Of a stretch of DNA of 64,000 nucleotides, positions 56,201 to 64,000 are shown piece after piece. The translations under genes and the position numbers were made by a program. Within the stretch, counting starts at the first letter, position 1, and each line of letters opens with the position of its first letter. The DNA comes from Euryodendron excelsum (Eukaryota; Streptophyta; Magnoliopsida; Ericales; Pentaphylacaceae), in the NCBI GenBank assembly GCA_033060915.1, contig CM065397.1:18941001-19005000 (forward strand). Reading direction: 5' to 3'. Under the pieces are notes generated by a model, which saw only the letters and a list, made by a program, of their open reading frames with translations, made no database searches and was not told where the DNA came from.

Positions 56201-57883
56201 TTTGTGTATGGGGGCTAAGGTTTGGAAAACCTAAAGAAAACTAGGGTTTAGGGAGGCTACCAGCTCTGTATATTGAAGAGTAGGGTTTTTAGACTGAGTT
56301 TGCAGACCTCTTTCACGTTGGAAGAGGCTTTGTATTCATAGAGAGAAGAATGTTTTGGCGCTTGTTACAGTGGCGCCAGGCAAAAATTCCTTCTGGTGCC
56401 ACTAGAAGTGGCACTTGCCACTTAGGAAAGTTTTTAAGTCAGCAAGCAATGTATCTTCAGAAGATTTGGGCACCTGTACTAGTGACTACCATGCAATTTT
56501 TAGCCTAGCTTCACTAGGAGTGACCTTATATGGTCCGGGAATGATTTCAAGGGGCCGGGAATGACCTGGAAGGCCAGAAAGGGACAGGAACCCTTAGAAT
56601 AGAGTCCCAAAGGTATTAGACTTGAAAAATGATGACAAGATGTGTTGGAAGGGTTAACCGGGCCATTTGGGGCAAAACGGTCAATCGGGTCGAAAAACTG
56701 TCGAGATGGATTCAGAATGTCTCGGAAGAAGACTCGAGGTTTGGAAACATTATTTAAAAGGTTCACAAAGGTTACCGGTTTGATATCCAAAGCCGGTGTG
56801 GTCGGAAAAGGGCGACCGGCCCACTAGGGGCAAAACAGTCATTTTGCACCAAGTTTTCCGGAATTGACTTGGAATGATCCGGAAAGATAATGAAAGGTTG
56901 GAAATACTATAAAAAAAAGCATTCTCGGGAGGTTACCGGTTTGCTACCTAGAATCGGTGTGGTTCTCGGGGCGTTCGGATGCCTAGGGGCAAAATGGTCA
57001 TCTTGACCGGAATGTCTCGGAATTGGCCCGAAACTGACTAGAAGACACCTAATCATGTTGGATTTCCTTTAAGATAATTTTGAAAAGATGGACTTACCGT
57101 TCTAAAGACTTACGTACTTTCTTGAGAAACGTGCCAAAAAATGGCCCTAGAGTTAGTTTGGTCATTTTTTACTGAAGTGAGCTAGCAGACACCAGTGTTG
57201 ACTTGGGATTTGAGTGTTTCCACCACTTTGACAACGGTCCCGTGATACAGGGCTTTGTTGGCAATTCCCTATATCGACCTGTTTACGAGTACTTCCGCTA
57301 CTCTAACAGTTGTGATGTTTACGAGTACTTTCGCTACTCTGACGGTTTGCGATCATTCCTGAGATGTCTGATCTCGGGAAGCTGCTAAATGGACTTAGTG
57401 CCTGAGGAATCAACTTTCTCAAAAGGCGTGCCGAAACGGACATTTCTGCATTGGCGGGTTAGCAGGCGCCAAAGGTGGACCGTTCTACCATCTAGGGGAT
57501 TTGGGGTCTCGTCCCGATCGACGGGTTTGAAGGGACTTACCGTTCCAAAGAGTTCACTTGAAAACGTGCCAGATTGGAGGGTCTTACCACCTTGAGGAAT
57601 CAACTTTCTCGAATGGTATGCCAGATTTAATTGGAATTGAAAACGGAATTGGAAAAGGGACTTACCATCTTTAGAAAGACGTGCCTATTAGAATTGGACT
57701 GAAAATGCCCCTAAGGGCATTTTGGTCATTTTGTCTCTATTTGGACCTAAAGGGCCCGCAAAGTGATTCATTGACGAGATTAGACTTGGAAAGTTGATTT
57801 AGATTGGAATACGTCCATATTGACTTGAATACGAGTCTGGATGGACTGGAGACTGCCGAACGGGCAAAAATAGGGTGCTTATA
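53240..57883 (-). repeat. Giant solo LTR B (4.6 kb, inverted)
   Basis: On the minus strand it starts TATAAGCACCCTATTTTTGC (TG changed to TA) and ends next to atggc. Flanking 5-mers atggc (53235-53239) and atagc (57884-57888) form the target duplication, and removing the element restores the integrase reading SSW-PFAQWGFDIV. The last few hundred bases (53265-53530) resemble LTR A closely. It carries the stem-loop (56369-56403), TATA-like box, a tract nearly free of C on the plus strand (53750-55440) and a 13-G run (55922-55934). No coding sequence. Confidence 0.8.
56369..56403 (-). promoter_or_regulatory. Stem-loop upstream of the TATA box in LTR B
   Basis: AGTGGCGCCAG and CTGGTGCCACT are 11-base arms pairing with one G-T or mismatch, separated by 13 bases. 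The TATA-like CTATGAATACAA follows about 27 bp downstream on the minus strand. Confidence 0.65.
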
Positions 57884-58768
57884 ATAGCCTTTTGCACAGT
57901 GGGGGTTTGACATAGTGGGATCGCTACCCGAGCTCTAGGGAATAAGAGATTTTTCATAGTGACAACTAATTACTTCACCAAGTGGGTGGAAGCAGAGCCC
58001 TTATCGACTATCAGAAAAGTTGACGCTAAGAGGTTTGCATGGAGGAGCATTATTATAAGATTTAGGGTGCCCTATGCACTGGTTTCAGACAACGGTACCC
58101 AGTTTGATGGCAACATGTTCAGAGAATTCTGCAATTGGCTTGGGATCAGAAATTACTATTCCACACCATTATATCCGCAGTGCAACGGGCAAACCAAGAT
58201 ATCAAACAAGACCATTTTGAATGGAATAAAAAAGAGGCTGAAAAAAGTTAAGGGAAGATGGGTAAAAGAGCTGTCTAATATCTTATGGTCTTGCAGAACC
58301 ACTCCAAGGAGATTTACCAGAGAAACCCCTTTCTCAATGGCATACGAGGTAGAGACAGTAATACCATTGGAGGTCGGACTTTCAACCATTAGATTGGGAG
58401 CATTTGACACCAGTCTCAACAATCAAACCTTGGCGAAGGACCTCGACCTCGACTATGTCACTGGATATCACTAGTAACTTAGTCGAGCCTACAAGAAATG
58501 AGTCTAGCTAAGAGCTTTTGCCCCCCGTGACTTAGTGCTAAGGAAAGTATTGAGGGTAACTAAGAATCTAGTAGAGGGAAAACTCAGCCCAAACTAGGAA
58601 GGTCCTTACAGAGTTGCGTCCCAAGTCAGCGTGGGGGTATACCGACTGAAAACTGTTAAAGAAAGGCAAAAACTACCCCAACCTTGGAATGCTAACAATC
58701 TCAAAAAGTTTTACCAGTGTGAGTCTTCTTATTCTCAAAGGATGTAATCACCTACGACAATAGTTTGT
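57884..58768 (+). pseudogene. Tat copy 2 integrase, catalytic core and C-terminus
   Basis: Resumes with PFAQWGFDIVGS (first catalytic aspartate), then a long open frame with NYFTKWVEAEPLSTIRK and ALVSDNGTQFDGNMFREF (second aspartate). At the usual GQAE site the sequence reads NGQTKISNKTIL, so the catalytic glutamate has become lysine. The C-terminal part ends near 58715 with WNANNLKKFYQ, the conserved end of Tat Pol. Stops follow 58474. Giant LTR C begins at 58769. Confidence 0.88.
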
Positions 58769-60404
58769 TGTACCTCCACGATTTTTGACCAAGCCTTTTC
58801 GATTCTAGTAAAAGCACGGAACTTTGTCATTAGAATTCATCCTCTTAGAAGAACGAGTGCAACTAAGTTTGAAATTGGAATTAGTTTGATTAAGGGATTT
58901 TCAGAAAAATTTTGGAGTCACCACCTAACTTGATTAAGGTGAGTTAGGTCACCTAAAACTAAGTATAATCCAAAGATCAAACTTGGGGTTTTAGAAAAAG
59001 GTTTTGGAAAACTCCTTCAAGAGAGAGTTTTTAAGAAAATAGGTTGTTTGGAAACCTTTGAAAAGTTTTAAGCCCCTTTTTTTGAAATAACTCAATTTTG
59101 GTATTTTAAAAATAGAAATTTATGGTCTAAGGGTTGATTACGTGTAGGGAAGATATCTAAGATGATCACTCTACCCCACCCTTTCGGTACCTACATATCT
59201 AATCACTCTTAATTCACTCACTTGAATAGTCGGTTACTATTATCCACTTAATATCCACTTAATAGTCGGTCATCATTTGTTGAGTGAATGATGTATGATG
59301 CAAGTTTTGAGAAAGGTATTATGGAAGTTTTGAGAAAATGTCAGATAAAAATCTTGAGTTGATAGAAACTTTTGAGAAAGGGATTTGGATTGAAATAAAG
59401 GTTATGACCGCATCATTTTAGGTTGCCTACATATCTCATGTGGCGAGAATTAGGTCATTCATAGTTTGGGCAAGAGCCCGATAGAAAATAGGCACATTGG
59501 GGCCTTTGAAGAGTTTGAAGACGCTTTGTGGTCTTTGAGAAAAGAGGACTTGAGAATTTTGATTGCAAATTGAATGTTGGAGTGTTTTTGGAATAGAACT
59601 TGAAGGTTTTCTAGAGTACTCTTGAAATGAGATTTTGAAGGGTTTTGAAATGTTTTTGAACATAACGTAAGAGAGTTTTAAAAGTTTTGAAAATTTGATT
59701 ATGGACTTGAAAATTTGACTTGGAGTTACAAAAGCTTCTATAAACTTGTCTTGAAATGATTTTTGAAAATAGCTTTCATGTACCCTATGAAAGTCATGTT
59801 GAATATTTTATCACCTTTGAGAGGTTAGTTAATGAATAGCTAAACTCCTTTAATGCTATGACTTTTGAAAACGTTTTTGAAAAAGGGGATAGAAACTTCC
59901 CTTAGGTTTTTATAGCTTTAGGGTTATAGAACTCTTCCTGAATATCTCACTTATACTTGACCAAGCCTAACCCATGGAAGGAATAGGGTTGCTTCAAGAA
60001 TGTGATGTTCGAAAATTATTTTTGAAAAGAGCTTTTGAATACACTTAGGGCTTTGGAACCCTAATATAGACAACCTTGAGGGTTGCATTTAATGTATTAC
60101 CTTCCTTTGGAATCCCTAACCTTTTTTATAGTTAGGGGCGTTTTAGGGTTGTGAGTTTTTGGAAACATTTTTTTAAATAGTTTTTGAGAAATATTGAGTA
60201 TCTAGCCATCGTAGTTGAGAAGAGTTTAAAAAAACTTCTTGGAGACATTTTTGAAGATAGAGTGTAGGGATATTTGAAAAGGTTTTGGAGTCGATTTTAA
60301 AATCTCATAAGAGTAGGATGTTCTTGGAAGGTAAGTTATGATAATGGTTTTGAATTGAAAGATCATTTGAAAAGAAGTCCTTGAGTTGGAATCTTGAAGC
60401 ATAC

Positions 60405-60580
60405 GAACCTTAGTTGGGTTGACCTAAGGTTAAGGTGATCTAGGGTTAACTAACTTGGGTTAAGTTAACCTAGGGTTGAGATGACCTTAGGTTAACTAAC
60501 TATGGTTAGGTTAACCTAGGGTTTGGTTGACCTAAGATTGGATAACTAGGGTCAAGTTAACCTAAGGTTGAAAGATGGTT
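60405..60580. repeat. GGTTAACCTAGGGTT-type short repeats
   Basis: About eight irregular copies of words such as GGTTAACCTAGGGTT and GTTGACCTAAGGTTAAG, many of them self-complementary. The array is absent at the matching place of LTRs A and B. Confidence 0.75.
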
Positions 60581-60894
60581 TTGAGCTAGGGTGTTATGCA
60601 TGTTTGAAAGGGGTTTTGGAAAACAAATCATGTTATGCAAAGGACTCTTGTGAACAAACTTTTTGAAGATCATTTCCATTTTGACTCTAGTCAACTATAT
60701 AGTTTATATGGTTGATGTTTGAAAATCATTCTGGAGAAGGCTTTTCTTAAGACCATTATAACCTTTATCTTGAAAAGAGTAGGAACTTTGAAAATTAACA
60801 TAATAATGATAACTTTTGAAAAACTATTTTTAATGCACTTTTGAAAGCCATGTTTAAGAAGAAGGTTTTGAAAACTATTTTTAGAAGAGGAGAT

Positions 60895-61200
60895 CATTCT
60901 AACAAGTTAGGATTCTTATAGCCAATGATAAGGGAGACCATTCAAGAGAGAGTTCCATGAGGCCATTCCAACCACTAAACTTGTGAGCATGGAAATCTTA
61001 GAAATCGATAAGCTTGAAAATCATTTTTGCACAAAAATAGAAAGAGAAGGGAACCATTCTAACAAGCTAGGGTTCTTATGGCCAATGATAAGGGAGATCA
61101 CTTAAGAGAGGGTTCCATGGGGTCATTCCAACCACTAGACTTATGAGAATAGAAACCTTGAAATCGATAAGTTTGAAAATCATTTTTATGCAAGTAGAAA
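60895..61200. repeat. 160-bp tandem duplication in LTR C
   Basis: CATTCTAACAAGTTAGGATTC at 60895 recurs as a near match at 61055, and the two copies stay similar through GATAAGGGAGA, CATTCCAACCACTA and AAATCGATAAG to about 61200. Confidence 0.85.
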
Positions 61201-62023
61201 TACAAGGATGCAAGAATATGAGTTATGGATTAATGAAGGGCTTTTCTAAGGCATGATTACTTACGGTTTCATCCTAACCTTCAAGGGCCAACTCTTGGAA
61301 ACATTTTGAAAAGAACATTGAAATAAGGAGCTTGAAAATGGCATGGAAATGTGAATAGTGTAAATTTTGAAAAACAGGGTTATAAACATGAAAATAAAGC
61401 CAAGCACACAAAACATGAACAAGAAAATCATATGCAAAGAGGGTCATGAATTCATACAAGGCTAGAGGCTACACCACATAATCAAGGTACTCTAAGGCCA
61501 TACCGTCTTAAAGTAGGGCTAGTGAGCGATCCCCCTACACGGTGGCTCTCACTAGCTTTTCTCCAGGCATGAGTTAAGAGCTCTCTTGTCTCAAGCATGC
61601 AAGAATGGGGGGTAGAAGATAGGGATTAAAATAGAGAATAGCCTAAATAGGCTGGGAGGGAGGAAAGAGAAATGGGGAAAGACTAAAATATAAAAGGAAA
61701 TACCACCTTTTTTCCTTCAAACACTCTTAAACTTCATTAGATGCTTGGACTTGATCTTGGATGAACTTGGAAGGGGTTGGAATAAGGTCTTCTATGGCAT
61801 GGAGGGCCTTGTAGGTGACGTATGTAGGCTTGAGAAAAGTGGAATACAACCTAAGTGTTTGGAGGGGAGAGATATATGGAGGGTTTCGGATTTATAGAGC
61901 TGTTTGTGCAGAGTTTCGTTATAATTTTTTATTCTGGAATACGCAAAGGGGGAGGCCTATATTTATAGGCAACTTTAGAGAGACCTAGTGCATGTAATAC
62001 ATACGCCTGAGCAAAATTTACCC

Positions 62024-62046
62024 TGGCGCATGTGCTACATGCGCCA
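62024..62046. promoter_or_regulatory. Perfect 10-bp stem-loop upstream of the TATA box in LTR C
   Basis: TGGCGCATGT, a GCT loop, then ACATGCGCCA. The TATA box at 61960-61967 (minus) lies about 57 bp downstream in LTR orientation, as in LTRs A and B. A second, weaker pair (ACTGGCA/TGCCAGT) follows at about 62056-62080. Confidence 0.7.
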
Positions 62047-62349
62047 ATACTGTTCCACTGGCAGAATGCCATGTGCCAGTCATTGTACTGGCTTAATCTC
62101 AAAGGCTAAGCAAAGTTTGATTGATCTGATCAAAATTTGGGTGCATGTAGCATACGCTCCATCGCTGGAAGTGTACATTCAAACTTTGCCTTGATAATTG
62201 TGCCAATGAGGAAGGTTTCAAGAAAATCGGTTGCATCCACGATGTTCTCCTAGTGTTTCTCGTGAACTTCTCAGTTTTCAAAAAGCTTAAATGGTGTTCG
62301 AAAGTGTGAGATATCATCTTGGGAAGTGTGCATGAAATCACATTTTTAC

Positions 62350-62790
62350 GGAGCGTCTGTGATACACTCCGTAGGAATTCAAAAGTAGCTGTTTGTGTGC
62401 CACATGATTGAGGCCTTTAGAAAACGATTTCTCTGATCGGACCGTACTAATGGAAAGTGCTTTGGAAATACTTTCGGAAATTCTCTAATTTATGCATTTC
62501 TCAAGTCGTTTAACAGTACATTATAATTAGGGAATTGGAAAAAAAGTCAATCTTGGCGGAGCGTCTGTGAGACGCTCCAAAGGTTGCTAAAAGTAGTAGT
62601 TTTTGAGCCATGCGATGATGAGTTTTGGGAAGCGATCTCTTCGATCGAGCTGTATCGATGGAAATACCTATGAACAAGCTTTCAGGAATTCCCTCGTTTA
62701 CGCATTTCTCAAGTTGTTTGACAGTGTGTTATATCCAGGGAATCAAGAGAACAGGCAATCTTGGCAGAGCGTCTACGAGACGCTCCAGAG
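62350..62790. repeat. 208-bp tandem repeat with hairpin in LTR C
   Basis: The arms GGAGCGTCT and AGACGCTCC, separated by GTG, begin at 62558. Decayed versions begin at 62350 and 62766, exactly 208 bp away on each side. The sequence between the hairpins also repeats (CATTTCTCAAG, GTTTGACAGT). Two full units plus one hairpin are present. Confidence 0.82.
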
Positions 62791-63526
62791 GCTTTCATTG
62801 AGTCAGGAGTGTTTAGTGTTGTAAGGTTCACCTTAGGTTAAACAGGGGTGTATGACAAGACCCGCCGTTTATCATTCTAGGACTGGTGTAGTTTCGGACC
62901 GAGTTGGGCTAGCAGGCGTCGGTGTTGACATAGGTGTTGGTTCCCTAGACCGCCCGGTCTAGGAAAGCTACCTGTGCGGTGTTGGTCCCTGAGACTGCCC
63001 GGTCTCAAAGAGTTACCTATAGGGTAGTATTAGTTTCTGAGAACACTTGGTCTCAAAAAGCTACCGGTGAGGGTGGTATTGGTCTTTGAGAACTCCTGAT
63101 CTCAGAAAGCTACTAAATGATGGACATTCTACATTGGTGGACTAGCTGGCGCCAAAAGTGAACTGTCTGGAATTTGATAAGGTGTTGGTCCTCAAGATCG
63201 CCCGATCTCGGGAAGCTACGTGGATGGTGTTGGTTCCCGAGACCCCCCGGTCTCGAAAAACTGCTTAGAATGCCTAAGCGCATGATGATCTTTACATCTT
63301 CAATTGGACCCCGTGGGTCCGAGAAGCGACCAGTTGACTAGATTAGAGTTTGAAGGACCTATCTTGGGCTTGTATGTAGTGTGATATCTTGAAATTGAAC
63401 CTGGTCGGGTCAGAGATTGCCGAGTGAGCAAAAATAGGGTGCTTACATTTATTTTTCAAAAAGTTGCACATTATAAATAAAACTTATTCGGCAAATCTAC
63501 ATGTCTGATGTCATTCCAAAAAGTAA

Positions 63527-63975
63527 GCACCAAAGGAAAACAAAAACCAAGTGTACAAACTTAGTCCTGTCCAAGTTGGGCAGGTCAACCAATAAAGGGC
63601 ACAAAAAGTAAAAACTTGGTCTTGCCCAAGTTGGGTAGGTAGGCTAATGAAGGCCACAAAAATCAAGTGTAAAAATTTGGTCTTGTCCAAGTTGGGCAGG
63701 TCGGCTAATGAAGGCCACAAAAATCAAGTGTAAAAACTTAATCTTGTCCAAGTTAGGCAGGTCGGCCAATGAAAACCAAAAAAATCAAGTGTAAAAACTT
63801 GGTCTTGTCCAAGTTGGGCAGGTCAGCCAATGAAGGCCAAAAAAATCAAGTGTAAAAACTTGATCATGTCCAAGTTGGGCAGGTTGGCTAATGAAGGCCA
63901 CAAAAATCAAGTGTAAAAATTTGGTCCTATCCAAATTGGCCAGGTCAGCCAATGAAGGTCACAAAAACCAATGTT
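63527..63975 (+). repeat. 61-bp tandem repeat array in the 3' region of Tat copy 2
   Basis: Seven units with cores CCAAGTTGGGCAGGT at 63571, 63626, 63687, 63748, 63809, 63870 and 63931. The spacing is 61 bp except the first (55). Units read AATCAAGTGTAAAAACTTGG, a CTTGTCC core, then GGCTAATGAAGGCCAC. The array lies between the pol end and the expected 3' LTR, where Tat elements often carry satellite-like arrays. Confidence 0.92.
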
Positions 63976-64000
63976 TTATGAGCAAATAAAAACCAAAAGC

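Larger units (their letters stand above)
58769..63447 (-). repeat. Giant solo LTR C (4.7 kb, inverted)
   Basis: On the minus strand it starts TGTAAGCACCCTATTTTTGC at 63447 and ends at 58769 (plus TGTACCTCCACGATTTTT). Flanking 5-mers tttgt (58764-58768) and tttat (63448-63452) fit a target duplication. It is more diverged from A than B is, and has its own arrays: GGTTAACCTAGG words (60405-60580), a 160-bp duplication (60895-61200) and a 208-bp repeat with a hairpin (62350-62790). It shares the stem-loop/TATA block and the 3' conserved block. No coding sequence. Confidence 0.75.
41301..64000 (+). mobile_element. Ty3/gypsy retrotransposon, Tat lineage, copy 2, multiply interrupted
   Basis: The 5' LTR, primer site, gag, protease, RT, RNase H, archaeal-type RNase H and integrase appear in order on the plus strand, but are split by four insertions: 42735-44022, 44362-49689, 53240-57883 and 58769-63447. 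Removing these leaves about 6.8 kb of host element within the window, whose coding parts align with copy 1. The 3' region (63448 onward) carries 61-bp tandem repeats. The 3' LTR is outside the window. Stops and lost active-site residues show it is dead. Confidence 0.88.

Noticed and set aside
60405..60580. Interstitial telomere repeat
   Set aside because: The plant TTTAGGG unit is not present in tandem; only loosely similar AGGGTT words occur.
53240..63447. Giant LTRs B and C as the two LTRs of one element
   Set aside because: Both are on the minus strand, but the 885 bp between them is contiguous Tat integrase that joins correctly with sequence before B, and each copy has its own target duplication.
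63527..63975. CRISPR-like regular spacing
   Set aside because: The whole 61-bp unit repeats with no unique spacers; it is a tandem array in a plant retroelement.

Overview
This is nuclear DNA from a flowering plant. The evidence is a Golgi SNARE gene split by plant-style introns, a plant-type single C2H2 zinc-finger gene with a QALGGH helix and an EAR motif, and dense nested LTR retrotransposons of plant lineages (Ty3 Tat, chromovirus, Ty1/copia). The base composition is AT-rich. The species cannot be named from the sequence; a dicot or magnoliid with a repeat-rich genome is likely.

Layout. 1-5545: a decayed Ty3/gypsy element of the Tat lineage on the minus strand. It is cut by the window edge inside integrase, and its 5' LTR lies at 5047-5545. 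5546-9198: AT-rich intergenic DNA. 9199-10011 (-): an intact intronless C2H2 zinc-finger repressor-type gene. 10325-16345 (+): a complete, very young copia element. Its two 350-bp LTRs read as identical, it has a perfect ccaag target duplication, and gag and pol are intact in separate frames. It lies about 310 bp upstream of the zinc-finger start codon. 16351-24502: AT-rich intergenic DNA holding a 1.4-kb element with terminal inverted repeats (22269-23701). 24508-30762: a 6.3-kb LTR element with no recognisable coding capacity. 31197-32652: a deletion derivative of a chromovirus just downstream of the Golgi SNARE gene. 32887-40473 (-): a five-exon GOS11-like gene (221 aa) whose 4.4-kb third intron holds a small inverted-repeat transposon. 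41301-64000 (+): a second Tat copy, broken by a 1.3-kb solo LTR and by three copies of one giant non-coding LTR family of 4.6-5.3 kb. Its 3' region carries 61-bp tandem repeats.

How it fits together. Only two host genes are supported, the zinc-finger gene and the GOS11-like SNARE. They sit in an island bounded by two related Tat elements whose 5' LTRs point away from it. All other coding sequence belongs to retrotransposons, and only the copia element looks able to make its proteins. The most unusual part is 44-63.5 kb. Three TG...CA segments of about 5 kb, each with a near-perfect 5-bp target duplication and no protein coding, interrupt one host element. They share a stem-loop plus TATA promoter block, a long strand-asymmetric low-G tract and copy-specific tandem arrays. 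They are best explained as solo LTRs of a giant-LTR retrotransposon. I found no sign of a new enzymatic or defence system.
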